From: Streptomyces cinnamoneus
GTDB taxonomy: Bacteria > Actinomycetota > Actinomycetes > Streptomycetales > Streptomycetaceae
DNA length: 64,000 nucleotides
NCBI RefSeq assembly: GCF_002939475.1
Contig: NZ_PKFQ01000001.1
Coordinates: 5,019,001-5,083,000 of the forward strand
Direction of reading: 5' to 3'
A model generated the notes under the pieces. The model was given only the letters and a program-made list of their open reading frames with translations, was not told the DNA's origin and did not search any database. Every line of letters begins with the position of its first letter. Position 1 is the first letter of the stretch. This document shows, in pieces, positions 32,891 to 41,807 of this stretch. Made by a program: the position numbers and the translations under genes.

Positions 32891-34408
32891 GTGGGCGGCA
32901 ATGTCAGCGGTGCCGGTGGCGCCGACAGCGCCGAGAAGGCGGACAGGGCCGAGAAGGCCGAGAAGCGCCCCAACGACCAGCTGAACTCGTGGTTCCTGCG
33001 CAGCGGCTGGTCGAAGGGCGAGCTGGCGCGCCAAGTGAACCGCCGGGCCCGCCAGTTGGGTGCCCACCACATCAGCACGGACACCTCCCGGGTGCGCCGC
33101 TGGCTCGACGGGGAGCAGCCGCGCGAGCCCATCCCGAAGATCCTTTCCGAGCTGTTCTCCGAGCGCTTCGGCTGTGTCGTGGGCGTCGAGGACATCGGGC
33201 TGCGCGTCGCGCACCAGTCGCCCTCGGTGTCGGGGGTGGACCTCCCCTGGGCGGCGCCTCAGACCGTCGAGCTGCTCAGCGAGTTCTCCCGCAGCGACCT
33301 GATGCTGGCCCGCCGCGGCTTCCTCGGCACCTCGCTCGCCCTCTCCGCCGGCCCCGCCCTCATCGAGCCCATGCAGCGCTGGCTGGTGCCGGGCCCCGGC
33401 CGGGAGGCGGCCGACCGGTCCGCCGAGCGGGACCGCGTCCGCCGGACCCGGCTCTCGCGGCCCGAGCTGGAGCTGCTGGAGTCCACCACCGTGATGTTCC
33501 GGCAGTGGGACGCCCAGTGCGGCGGCGGCCTGCGCCGCAAGGCCGTGGTCGGACAGCTCCACGAGGTCACCGACCTCCTCCAGGAGCCGCAGCCGGAGGA
33601 CACCTCCAAGCGGCTGTTCAAGGTCGCCGCCGAGCTGGCCGAGCTGGCCGGCTGGATGAGCTACGACGTCGGCCTCCACCCCACCGCGCAGAAGTACTTC
33701 GTGCTCGCCCTGCACGCCGCCAAGGAGGCGGGGGACCGCCCCCTGGGGTCGTACATCCTCTCCAGCATGAGCCGGCAGATGATCCACCTCGGCCGGCCGG
33801 ACGACGCCCTGGAGCTCATCCACCTCGGCCAGTACGGCTCGCGGGAATCGGCCACCGCCCGCACCCAGGCCATGTTGTACGCGATGGAGGCCCGCGCGTA
33901 CGCCAACATGGGCCAGCCCGCCAAGGTCAAGCGCGCCGTGGGCATGGCGGAGGACTGCTTCGCCGACTGCGGCACGCGCGACGGCGACCCCGACTGGATC
34001 CGCTTCTTCTCCGAAGCCGAGCTGAACGCGGAGAACGCCCACTCGTTCCGCGACCTCGCCTACGTGGCCGGCCGCAGCCCCACCTACGCCCAGCTGGCGC
34101 GGCCCAAGATGGAGCGGGCCGTCGAGCTCTTCTCCCAGGACAGCGAGCACCAGCGGTCCTACGCGCTCAACCTCATCGGCATGGCCACCGTGCACCTGAT
34201 GCAGCGGGAGCCCGAGGCGAGCACCGCCCCCGCCAAGCAGGCGCTCAGGATCGCCAGGCAGGTGCGCTCGGAGCGGGTCAACAACCGCCTCCGCAAGACC
34301 GTGGACACCGCCGCGCGCGACTTCGGCGACGTCTGCGCGGTGCAGGAACTGACCGACGAACTCGCCGTCCACCTGCCGGAATCAGCGGAGGCCGCCCACG
34401 CGGTCTGA
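32891..34408 (+). CDS. nsdA: NsdA, regulator of sporulation and antibiotic production
   Basis: About 505 residues. After a short disordered start the core runs RPNDQLNSWFLRSGWSKGELARQVNRRARQLGAHHISTDTSRVRRWLDGEQPREPIPKILSELF (an HTH-like N-terminal domain), then a helical TPR-like region (about 180-480: TAQKYFVLALHAAKEAGD, TQAMLYAMEARAYANMGQPAKVKRAV). This is NsdA, which in S. coelicolor represses differentiation and antibiotics. GTG 32891 gives the family-like (M)GGN start, with GGATGGGGGCG upstream and TAGATT at 32859. ATG 32777 (TACTTT 6 bases before it) is an in-frame alternative, 38 residues longer. Confidence 0.88.
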   Translation: MGGNVSGAGGADSAEKADRAEKAEKRPNDQLNSWFLRSGWSKGELARQVNRRARQLGAHHISTDTSRVRRWLDGEQPREPIPKILSELFSERFGCVVGVEDIGLRVAHQSPSVSGVDLPWAAPQTVELLSEFSRSDLMLARRGFLGTSLALSAGPALIEPMQRWLVPGPGREAADRSAERDRVRRTRLSRPELELLESTTVMFRQWDAQCGGGLRRKAVVGQLHEVTDLLQEPQPEDTSKRLFKVAAELAELAGWMSYDVGLHPTAQKYFVLALHAAKEAGDRPLGSYILSSMSRQMIHLGRPDDALELIHLGQYGSRESATARTQAMLYAMEARAYANMGQPAKVKRAVGMAEDCFADCGTRDGDPDWIRFFSEAELNAENAHSFRDLAYVAGRSPTYAQLARPKMERAVELFSQDSEHQRSYALNLIGMATVHLMQREPEASTAPAKQALRIARQVRSERVNNRLRKTVDTAARDFGDVCAVQELTDELAVHLPESAEAAHAV

Positions 34409-34535
34409 CGCCCCCCGGCCCCCCTACCCGGCCGCGGCGACCCTCCCGTACAGCCCGACTCGGCTCCCCCACGCCAGGTCAGAAAGGGCAGGTCGTCGCG
34501 GTCGGTCGCGCCTGCGGCCCCGCGGCTTCCGGCTT

Positions 34536-34561
34536 CCGCGGAGGCGACCGCGCCTCCGCGG
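34536..34561 (+). terminator. nsdA terminator hairpin
   Basis: CCGCGGAGGCG-accg-CGCCTCCGCGG, a perfect 11-bp stem between nsdA and the amtB control region. No T-tract. Confidence 0.6.
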
Positions 34562-34663
34562 GCCCTCCGTCCGGCGTCCCCCGATCAGGTGGTCGCGGAG
34601 GATAGCGGGAAGCCGCGCGTGACCTTCCGGAATTCACCCCGGCGTAACACGCCCGCTCCCTTC

Positions 34664-34701
34664 GTCACTGGCGCGAAACAGCCGGCTCCATCCGCTGAAA
34701 C
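34664..34701 (+). promoter_or_regulatory. GlnR-type operator before amtB
   Basis: GTCAC (34664) - 6 bases - GAAAC (34675) - 6 bases - CTCCA (34686) - 6 bases - GAAAC (34697). The GlnR consensus is gTnAC-n6-GaAAC repeated at 22 bases: the first pair is perfect, the second has a perfect GAAAC and a weak first half. Degenerate partial boxes occur at 34619 (GTGAC) and 34644 (GTAAC). Located about 75-110 bases before the amtB start, with TCTAGG near 34717 as a possible -10 region. Confidence 0.75.
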
Positions 34702-34775
34702 CGCGCTGCGTCAGCCTCTAGGCCACACCGGCCCACCCGATCCGCACGGGCCGCCGCCGCGAGGAGACACCGACA

Positions 34776-36047
34776 TTGAATGGCGCAGACACCGCATTCG
34801 TCTTGATCAGTGCCGCGCTCGTGATGCTGATGACACCCGCCCTGGCCTTCTTCTACGGCGGCATGGTGCGGGTGAAGAGCGCGCTCAACATGCTGATGAT
34901 GTCGTTCATCTCGCTCGGCATCGTCAGCGTCCTGTGGGTGCTCTTCGGCTACTCGCTCGCGTTCGGTGACGACATCGGGGCCGGGCTGCTGGGCGACCTC
35001 GGCCACGTCGGCTTCAAGGGCATCACCCCCGAGACGCTCACCGGCGGCAAGGAGGGCATCCCGGTCCTCGCCTTCGCCCTCTTCCAGCTGATGTTCGCGG
35101 TCATCACCCCCGCCCTGATGAGCGGCGCCCTCGCCGACCGGGTCAAGTTCAGCGCCTGGTCGCTGTTCATCACCTTGTGGGTGACGGTCGTCTACTTCCC
35201 GGTCGCGCACTGGGTGTGGCAGGAGGACGGCTGGCTCTTCAAACTGAAGGTCATCGACTTCGCCGGTGGCACCGCCGTCCACATCAACGCGGGCATCGGC
35301 GCCCTCGCCGCCGTGCTCGTGGTCGGCAAGCGCGTCGGCTTCAAGAAGGACCCCATGCGCCCGCACAGCCTGCCGCTGGTGATGCTCGGCGCGGGGCTGC
35401 TGTGGTTCGGCTGGTTCGGCTTCAACGCCGGCTCCGCGCTCGCCGCCAACGGCGTCGCCGCCAACATGGCCATGAACACCCAGGTCGCCACCGGCGCCGC
35501 CATGCTCGGCTGGCTCGCCTACGAGCGCGTCAGGCACGGCGCGTTCACCACCCTGGGCGCCGCCTCCGGAGCCGTCGCCGGGCTCGTGGCCATCACGCCC
35601 TCCGGGGCCGCCGTCAACGCCTTCGGCGCGATCCTCATCGGCCTCGTCGCCGGGGCGGTCTGCTCCTGGGCCGTCAGCTGGAAGTTCCGCCTCGGCTTCG
35701 ACGACTCCCTCGACGTGGTCGGCGTCCACCTCGTCGGCGGCGTGATCGGTACGCTCCTCGTCGGCCTCCTCGCCACCGGCGGCGTGGGCGGCCTCACCCA
35801 GCTCGGCCGGCAGGCGGCCGGAGCGTTCTCGGTGATGGCCTACTCCTTCGCGGTCTCCTGGCTGCTGGCCAAGCTCGTCGACAAGACCGTCGGATTCCGG
35901 GCGAGCGAGGACGACGAGGTCAGCGGCATCGACCAGGCCTTCCACGCCGAGACGGCCTACGACTTCAGCGCCGTCGGCGGCGCCCCCGCCTCCCGCAGCG
36001 GCCACCAGACCCCCGCTCAGCACCTGACCAAGAAGGTGGACGCGTGA
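34776..36047 (+). CDS. amtB: ammonium transporter
   Basis: 423-residue Amt channel with 11 predicted segments: LVMLMTPALAFFYGGMVRVKSALNMLMMSF near the N-terminus, GGTAVHINAGIGALAAVLVVGKR (first of the twin pore histidines), DDSLDVVGVHLVGGVIGTLLVGLL (second twin histidine). TTG start at 34776 has GAGGAG about 8 bases upstream; an out-of-frame ATG 4 bases later is a decoy. Its stop overlaps the glnK start by 4 bases (GTGA). Probably induced by GlnR under nitrogen limitation. amtB-glnK-glnD form one operon. Confidence 0.95.
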   Translation: MNGADTAFVLISAALVMLMTPALAFFYGGMVRVKSALNMLMMSFISLGIVSVLWVLFGYSLAFGDDIGAGLLGDLGHVGFKGITPETLTGGKEGIPVLAFALFQLMFAVITPALMSGALADRVKFSAWSLFITLWVTVVYFPVAHWVWQEDGWLFKLKVIDFAGGTAVHINAGIGALAAVLVVGKRVGFKKDPMRPHSLPLVMLGAGLLWFGWFGFNAGSALAANGVAANMAMNTQVATGAAMLGWLAYERVRHGAFTTLGAASGAVAGLVAITPSGAAVNAFGAILIGLVAGAVCSWAVSWKFRLGFDDSLDVVGVHLVGGVIGTLLVGLLATGGVGGLTQLGRQAAGAFSVMAYSFAVSWLLAKLVDKTVGFRASEDDEVSGIDQAFHAETAYDFSAVGGAPASRSGHQTPAQHLTKKVDA

Positions 36048-36382
36048 AGCTCATCACCGCGATCATCAAGACCCACCAGTTCGACGCGGTCAAGGCCGCC
36101 CTCCAGGCCTTCGGCGTCCGCGGCCTGACGGTCACCGAGGCCAGCGGGTACGGCCGCCAGCGCGGCCACACCGAGGTCTACCGCGGCGCGGAGTACACCA
36201 TCGACCTCGTCCCCAAGATCCGCATCGAGGTCCTCGCCGAGGACGCCGACACCGACGACATCGTCGACGTCGTCGTCAAGACTGCCCGCACCGGAAAGAT
36301 CGGCGACGGCAAGGTCTGGGTCGTCCCGGTCGAGACCGTCGTGCGCGTCCGGACCGACGAGCGCGGTCCGGACGCGCTCTGA
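36044..36382 (+). CDS. glnK: PII signal protein GlnK
   Basis: 112-residue trimeric PII protein that senses ATP/ADP and 2-oxoglutarate and docks on AmtB. The T-loop GRQRGHTEVYRGAEYTIDLVPK places Tyr51 exactly at the modified position (Tyr46 also conserved), the B-loop is TGKIGDGKVWV and the C-terminus keeps RVRTDERG. In S. coelicolor Tyr51 is adenylylated, not uridylylated, by GlnD; the gene directly downstream would do this here. GTG start overlapping the amtB stop shows coupling. Confidence 0.97.
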   Translation: MKLITAIIKTHQFDAVKAALQAFGVRGLTVTEASGYGRQRGHTEVYRGAEYTIDLVPKIRIEVLAEDADTDDIVDVVVKTARTGKIGDGKVWVVPVETVVRVRTDERGPDAL

Positions 36383-36398
36383 ACGAGGGGAACCCCAG

Positions 36399-38900
36399 GT
36401 GACGGACGGACTGACGAAGCAGCCGGCAGCCGGCGCGGCGACGCGCGGCACCGCCGCCGGCCCGGTGGACAGAGCCGGCTCCACGGCCGGCGGCACCGGC
36501 GGGAAGGACGCCACAGCCCCGGAGACCGGCGGCTACGCGGCCACCCGGCTGCGGCTCCTGCACCGGGAGGACCTCTCCGGACCGCCCCTGCGCACCGCGC
36601 TGGCCCGGCTCACCGACGACTGGCTCGCGACGCTCCTCGGCCCCGCCGAGGGCGTCGCCCTCGTCGCCGTCGGCGGCTACGGCCGCGGCGAACTCTCCCC
36701 CCGCAGCGACCTCGACGTCCTGCTCCTGCACGACGGCACCGCCATGTCCCAGATCGCGGCCCTGGCCGACCGCGTCTGGTACCCCGTCTGGGACATGGGC
36801 CTCGCCCTCGACCACTCCGTCCGCACCCCCGCCGAGGCCCGCAGGACCGCCGCCGGCGACCTCAAGGTCCACCTCGGCCTCCTCGACGCCCGCCACCTCG
36901 CCGGCGACCCCGCCCTCACCGCCGCCCTGCGCACCACCGCCTACGAGGACTGGCGGGCCCAGGCCCCCGCCCGCCTGCCCGAGCTGCGCGAACTGTGCGA
37001 GGAGCGGGCTCGGCGCCAGGGCGAACTGCGCTTCCTCCTCGAACCCGACCTCAAGGAGGCCCGCGGCGGACTCCGCGACGCCACCGCCCTGCGGGCCGTC
37101 GCCGCCTCCTGGCTCGCCGACGCCCCCCGCGAGGGCCTCGACCGCGCCCGCGCCCTCCTCCTCGACACCCGCGACGCCCTCCACCGCGTCACCGGCCGCG
37201 CCACCGACCGGCTCGCCCTCCAGGAGCAGGAGCAGGTCGCCCGCCGGCTCGGCCTCGCCGACGCCGACACCCTGCTCCGCGAGGTCTACGAGGCCGGCCG
37301 CACCGTCTCCTACGCCACCGACGTCACCTGGCGCGAGGTCACCCGCGTCCTGCGCTCCCGCTCCGGCCGGCCCCGGCTGCGCCGCATCCTCGGCGGCCGG
37401 GGAGGGCGGGGCGGCTTCGTGCAACCCCAGCGCGTCCCGCTCGCCGAAGGCGTGGTCGAGCAGGACGGCGAAGCCGTGCTCGCCCGCACCGCCCGGCCCG
37501 AGCACGACCCCGTCCTGCCCCTGCGCGCGGCCGCCGCGGCGGCCCAGGCCGGGCTGCCGCTGTCCCCGCCCACCGTGCGCCGGCTGGCCGCCGCGGGCCC
37601 GCTGCCGGTGCCCTGGCCCGCCGAGGCCCGGGAGCAGCTCGTCACCCTGCTCGGCGCGGGGGAGCCGACCGTGGCCGTCTGGGAGGCCCTGGAGGCGGAG
37701 GGCCTCGTCTCCCGGCTGCTGCCCGAGTGGGCCCACGTGCGCTGCCGCCCCCAGCGCAACCCCGTCCACCGCTGGACCGTCGACCGGCACCTGGTCGAGA
37801 CGGCGGTCCGGGCCTCCGCCCTGACCCGCCGCGTCGGCCGCCCCGACCTGCTGCTCATGGCGGCCCTCCTGCACGACCTGGGCAAGGGACACCCCGGCGA
37901 CCACAGCGAGGCCGGCGAGACGCTCGCCCGCGCCCTCGCCCCCCGCCTCGGCTTCGACGGCGCCGACACCGACGTCCTCGCCACGCTCGTACGCCACCAC
38001 CTCCTCCTCGCCGAGACCGCCACCCGGCGCGACCTCGACGACCCCGCCACGATCCGCGCCGTCACCGACGCGGTCGGCTCCGCCGGCACGCTGGAGCTGC
38101 TGCACGCCCTCACCGAGGCCGACGCCCTCGCGACCGGCCCGGCGGCCTGGAGCACCTGGCGCGCGTCCCTCGTGGCCGACCTCGTCCGCCGCGCGGGCGC
38201 CGCGCTCGCCGGCCGCCCCGTCGCGGCCCGCACCGAGCCGGCCCCGCCGACCGCGGGGGAGGAACGGCTGGCGATCGAGGCGCTGCGCACCGCCGGACCG
38301 GTCGTGGCCCTGGAGCCGCCGCCGGAGGGCGCGGGCCAGGACTCCGTCGAGCTGACCGTCGCCGTCCCCGACCAGCCGGGCGTGCTGCCCGCCACGGCCG
38401 GCGTCCTCGCCCTGCACCGCCTGACGGTCCGTGCCGCCGAGGTCCGGGCGGTGGCCCCGGCCCCCGCCGTCGGCAGTGCGCTCCTGCTGAACTGGCGGGT
38501 GGCCGCCGAGTACGGCTCCCCGCCGGAGGCGGCCCGGCTGCGGAACGACCTCGTACGCGCCCTGGACGGCTCCCTGGACGTCGCCGCGCGGCTGGCCGAG
38601 CGCGAGGCGGCGTACGGCAGGCGCCGCGTCGTCCACGCGCCGCCCCGCGTCAGCGTGGTGGAGGGCGTCTCCCGGGCGGCAACGGTCCTGGAGGTCCGCG
38701 CCCAGGACGCTCCGGGGCTGCTGCACCGCATCGGCCGGGCCCTGGAGGACGCGGGGGTGTGGGTACGCAGCGCACGGGTGAGCACGCTGGGGGCGAGTGT
38801 GGTGGACGCGTTCTATGTGACGGGGGCGGAGGGGGGCGTTCTCGACCCGGAGGAGGCGGCCGCGGTGGCCAGGAAGGTGCGGGAGTCCCTGGGCGGCTGA
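36399..38900 (+). CDS. glnD: PII nucleotidyltransferase GlnD
   Basis: 833-residue bifunctional PII modifying enzyme. Order of domains: nucleotidyltransferase (GGYGRGELSPRSDLDVLLL near residue 92, with the D-x-D metal site), helical region (PDLKEARGGLRD), HD hydrolase (HRWTVDRHLVETA and LLMAALLHDLGKGHPGD near 490), two C-terminal ACT domains (from about 650 and 765; DQPGVLPATAGVLAL and DAPGLLHRIGRALEDAGV) that sense glutamine. In Streptomyces it acts as adenylyltransferase and removing enzyme for GlnK. GTG start with AGGGGAA upstream, 16 bases after glnK. Confidence 0.95.
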   Translation: MTDGLTKQPAAGAATRGTAAGPVDRAGSTAGGTGGKDATAPETGGYAATRLRLLHREDLSGPPLRTALARLTDDWLATLLGPAEGVALVAVGGYGRGELSPRSDLDVLLLHDGTAMSQIAALADRVWYPVWDMGLALDHSVRTPAEARRTAAGDLKVHLGLLDARHLAGDPALTAALRTTAYEDWRAQAPARLPELRELCEERARRQGELRFLLEPDLKEARGGLRDATALRAVAASWLADAPREGLDRARALLLDTRDALHRVTGRATDRLALQEQEQVARRLGLADADTLLREVYEAGRTVSYATDVTWREVTRVLRSRSGRPRLRRILGGRGGRGGFVQPQRVPLAEGVVEQDGEAVLARTARPEHDPVLPLRAAAAAAQAGLPLSPPTVRRLAAAGPLPVPWPAEAREQLVTLLGAGEPTVAVWEALEAEGLVSRLLPEWAHVRCRPQRNPVHRWTVDRHLVETAVRASALTRRVGRPDLLLMAALLHDLGKGHPGDHSEAGETLARALAPRLGFDGADTDVLATLVRHHLLLAETATRRDLDDPATIRAVTDAVGSAGTLELLHALTEADALATGPAAWSTWRASLVADLVRRAGAALAGRPVAARTEPAPPTAGEERLAIEALRTAGPVVALEPPPEGAGQDSVELTVAVPDQPGVLPATAGVLALHRLTVRAAEVRAVAPAPAVGSALLLNWRVAAEYGSPPEAARLRNDLVRALDGSLDVAARLAEREAAYGRRRVVHAPPRVSVVEGVSRAATVLEVRAQDAPGLLHRIGRALEDAGVWVRSARVSTLGASVVDAFYVTGAEGGVLDPEEAAAVARKVRESLGG

Positions 38901-38975
38901 CCGGAGGTGGCGGGGGCGGATACCCTTGGTGGTCAGCTGCCGCTCGACTCTCGACCAGAAGGATCCGCGACCACC

Positions 38976-40523
38976 GTGTTCGATACCCTCTCCGACCGCC
39001 TCGCAGCGACTTTCAAGAGCCTCCGGGGCAAGGGCCGCCTCTCCGAGGCGGACATCGACGCCACCGCGCGCGAGATCCGCATCGCCCTGCTCGAGGCCGA
39101 CGTGGCGCTGCCCGTCGTCCGCGCCTTCATCAAGCAGGTGAAGGAGCGCGCCCTCGGCTCCGAGGTCTCGCAGGCGCTGAACCCGGCCCAGCAGGTCATC
39201 AAGATCGTCAACGAGGAGCTCGTCGGCATCCTCGGCGGCGAGACCCGCCGGCTGCGCTTCGCCAAGACCGCGCCGACCGTCATCATGCTCGCCGGTCTCC
39301 AGGGTGCCGGTAAGACGACGCTCGCCGGAAAGCTCGGCCGCTGGCTGAAGGCGCAGGGCCACAGCCCGCTGCTCGTCGCCTGTGACCTCCAGCGCCCCAA
39401 CGCCGTCAACCAGCTCTCCGTCGTCGCCGAGCGCGCCGGCGTCGGCGTCTACGCGCCGCAGCCGGGCAACGGCGTCGGCGACCCGGTGCAGGTCGCCAAG
39501 GACTCGATCGAGTTCGCCCGCGCCAAGCAGTACGACATCGTCGTCGTCGACACCGCCGGCCGTCTCGGCATCGACGCCGAGATGATGCAGCAGGCCGCGG
39601 ACATCCGCGACGCGGTGCAGCCGCAGGAGATCCTCTTCGTCGTCGACGCCATGATCGGCCAGGACGCGGTCAACACCGCCGAGGCCTTCCGTGACGGCGT
39701 CGGCTTCGACGGCGTCGTGCTGTCCAAGCTCGACGGCGACGCCCGCGGCGGTGCCGCCCTGTCGGTCGCGCACGTGACCGGCAAGCAGATCATGTTCGCC
39801 TCCAACGGCGAGAAGCTGGACGACTTCGACGCGTTCCACCCGGACCGCATGGCGTCCCGCATCCTCGGCATGGGCGACATGCTCAGCCTCATCGAGAAGG
39901 CCGAGCAGACCTTCAGCCAGGACGAGGCCGAGAAGATGGCGGCCAAGCTGGCGAAGGGGCCCAAGGAGTTCACGCTCGACGACTTCCTGTCGCAGATGGA
40001 GCAGGTCCGCAAGATGGGCTCCATCTCCAAGCTGCTCGGCATGCTGCCGGGCATGGGGCAGATCCGGGACCAGATCAACAACCTCGACGAGCGCGACGTC
40101 GACCGCACCGCCGCGATCATCAAGTCGATGACCCCGGCCGAGCGCCAGGACCCGACGATCATCAACGGATCCCGCCGGGCGCGCATCGCCAAGGGTTCGG
40201 GCGTGGACGTCAGCGCCGTGAAGAACCTGGTCGAGCGGTTCTTCGACGCCCGCAAGATGATGTCCCGCATGGCTCAGGGCGGCGGCATGCCGGGCATGCC
40301 GGGGCTGCCGGGCATGGGCGGCGGAGCCGGTCGCAAGAAGAAGCAGCAGAAGCAGGCCAAGGGCAAGCGCCAGTCGGGCAACCCGATGAAGCGCAAGGCC
40401 GAGGAGCAGGCCGCCGCCGAGCGCCGCGAGCAGGCGCAGGCGGGCAACCCGCTGGGTCTGCCGGCCGGGCAGGACGCCGAGAAGTTCGAACTCCCCGACG
40501 AGTTCAAGAAGTTCATGGGCTGA
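38976..40523 (+). CDS. ffh: signal recognition particle protein Ffh
   Basis: 515-residue SRP GTPase that binds signal sequences and 4.5S RNA. N domain MFDTLSDRLAATFKSLRGKGRLSEADID, G1 GLQGAGKTTLAGKLG near residue 108, DTAGRLGIDAEMM, SKLDGDARGG, then the Met-rich M domain from about 300 (QMEQVRKMGSISKLLGMLPGMGQ; MPGMPGLPGMGG near 435). GTG 38976 follows the first codons of the family exactly; the ORF is open further upstream. The tail is basic and Q/A-rich. 75 bases after glnD; a 19-bp terminator ends it. Confidence 0.97.
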   Translation: MFDTLSDRLAATFKSLRGKGRLSEADIDATAREIRIALLEADVALPVVRAFIKQVKERALGSEVSQALNPAQQVIKIVNEELVGILGGETRRLRFAKTAPTVIMLAGLQGAGKTTLAGKLGRWLKAQGHSPLLVACDLQRPNAVNQLSVVAERAGVGVYAPQPGNGVGDPVQVAKDSIEFARAKQYDIVVVDTAGRLGIDAEMMQQAADIRDAVQPQEILFVVDAMIGQDAVNTAEAFRDGVGFDGVVLSKLDGDARGGAALSVAHVTGKQIMFASNGEKLDDFDAFHPDRMASRILGMGDMLSLIEKAEQTFSQDEAEKMAAKLAKGPKEFTLDDFLSQMEQVRKMGSISKLLGMLPGMGQIRDQINNLDERDVDRTAAIIKSMTPAERQDPTIINGSRRARIAKGSGVDVSAVKNLVERFFDARKMMSRMAQGGGMPGMPGLPGMGGGAGRKKKQQKQAKGKRQSGNPMKRKAEEQAAAERREQAQAGNPLGLPAGQDAEKFELPDEFKKFMG

Positions 40524-40543
40524 GCGGCGGCGCCGCACAGCTG

Positions 40544-40586
40544 ACGAGAACGGCCCCCCGGCGTGCTGCCGGGGGGCCGTTCTCGT
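40544..40586. terminator. ffh terminator, 19-bp stem
   Basis: Perfect inverted repeat 40544-40562 with 40568-40586, loop GTGCT, between convergent ffh and the methyltransferase gene. Confidence 0.88.
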
Positions 40587-40621
40587 TGACCGCTTCCCGA
40601 AAGGCGGCCCGCGGGGCGCCT

Positions 40622-41449
40622 CTAGGTCCGGGCTATCAGATAGCGGAAGACGTTCGGCATCCACACCGTTCCGTCGGTGCGCAGATACGGGTGGAGCGCC
40701 TCGATGAGTTCCTTGACGACCTGTTCCTCATCGGTGGCGCGGGCTGCCGCGTCGAAGGCGCCCGTGGACAGCAGACCGCGCACGGCGCTGCTCATGTCGG
40801 CGTAGCCGTACGGGCAGGAGACGCGGCCGGAGCCGTCAGGGGTCAGGCCGGCTTCGCGGGCGAGGTTCTCCAGGTCGTCGCGGCGGCTGGGCCGCCAGCG
40901 GGCCGGGGCGCACATCGGGTCGGCCAGGCGGGCCGCCACCCGCAGGGCCGCGGAGGCCGCGCAGCGCTCATGGGGGCCCCAGCCGGCCAGGACGACGGGT
41001 GTGCCGCGCTCGGCGCAGCCGGCGGCACGGGCGAGGGCCCCGGCCAGGCCGCGGGGGTCGCCGCCGGCGCTGAACAGCGGGTCGAAGACGGTGATGAGGT
41101 TGAAGAGCGGGCCCGTGGGCGAGAGGACGGTCTCGGGGCCGCCGAGGCCCAGGCGGGTGCCGCCCGCGGGGGCGCCCTCGGGCAGGAGCCGTTCGCGGGC
41201 CAGTTCCAGCCGGCGTTCGTCCTCGTCGACGCCGCAGACGTCGGCGCCGCGGGCGGAGGCCATGAGCAGGGCCAGGCCGGAGCCGCAGCCGAGGCTGAGG
41301 AGCCGGGTGCCGGGTCCGGCCTCCAGGCGCTCGTACACCGCTTCGTAGAGCGGCACCAGCATCCGTTCCTGGATTTCCGCCCAGTCGCGGGCCCGGGTCT
41401 CGGGCGAGGTCGAGGACGGCCGGTGCCGCCGAACGAGCGTTGGTGTCAT
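40622..41449 (-). CDS. class I SAM-dependent methyltransferase
   Basis: 275 residues with a Rossmann methyltransferase core: LLSLGCGSGLALLMASARGADVCGVDEDERRLELARERL (SAM motif I and the acidic residue after strand 2), LFNLITVFDPLFS (motif II region) and PVVLAGWGPHERC. The substrate is unknown. Start ATG 41449 (MTPTLVRRH) follows the usual convention; the ORF continues 64 codons upstream but that part is low quality. Divergent from proS with a 358-base gap that lacks other genes. Confidence 0.82.
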   Translation of the reverse strand: MTPTLVRRHRPSSTSPETRARDWAEIQERMLVPLYEAVYERLEAGPGTRLLSLGCGSGLALLMASARGADVCGVDEDERRLELARERLLPEGAPAGGTRLGLGGPETVLSPTGPLFNLITVFDPLFSAGGDPRGLAGALARAAGCAERGTPVVLAGWGPHERCAASAALRVAARLADPMCAPARWRPSRRDDLENLAREAGLTPDGSGRVSCPYGYADMSSAVRGLLSTGAFDAAARATDEEQVVKELIEALHPYLRTDGTVWMPNVFRYLIART

Positions 41450-41769
41450 CGAATGCGCCCCAATCCGCCGTAAGCGTGTCTTGGTCCAGTAGCTGCCGCC
41501 CCCATGTGCCGTGCTGTGTGAAGCCTCGTGCCATGCCGCTGTGCGCGCTGCCGAAAACTCCCCCCGATGCCAGAGAACTCCGCTTCCGTCCCCGAGTCCA
41601 GGGGATGGCGCGAGAAGGTTCCCCTGACGCCACGATGGCATGTGCCGGGCGTCATCGCACGGGATGCCGGAAGGTCTTCACAAAGGTTTGCGGAACGGCC
41701 GCCGGCGGGCGGGAACGGGGCGGGGGAGCGGCCCGGGCGGCCGGGGAGGCGGGGTTGCGGCCGGACGGA

Positions 41770-41800
41770 TTCACACTCGGCCTGAGGAGCCCCGTACCAT
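41770..41800 (+). promoter_or_regulatory. candidate proS promoter (leaderless)
   Basis: TTCACA (41770-41775), 19 bases, TACCAT (41795-41800), then 7 bases to the proS ATG. The only purine-rich site (gaggag, 41784-41789) is 18 bases away, too far for a ribosome binding site. Confidence 0.4.
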
Positions 41801-41807
41801 TCGCAGC

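Noticed and set aside
30360..40523. ftsY and ffh as a recent duplication
   Set aside because: They are the two ancient SRP GTPases with distinct N-terminal and M domains; similarity is limited to the NG domain.
36276..40664. 1462-codon antisense ORF opposite glnK, glnD and ffh
   Set aside because: Antisense of three genes with intact family motifs; no recognisable domain and repetitive composition.
41450..41641. 64-codon N-terminal extension of the methyltransferase
   Set aside because: The extension has poor codon bias and lies in the divergent promoter gap; ATG 41449 gives a normal protein.
41450..41807. T-box leader before proS
   Set aside because: No TGG-N-ACC-type T-box sequence or specifier stem was found; a leaderless-type promoter lies next to the ATG.
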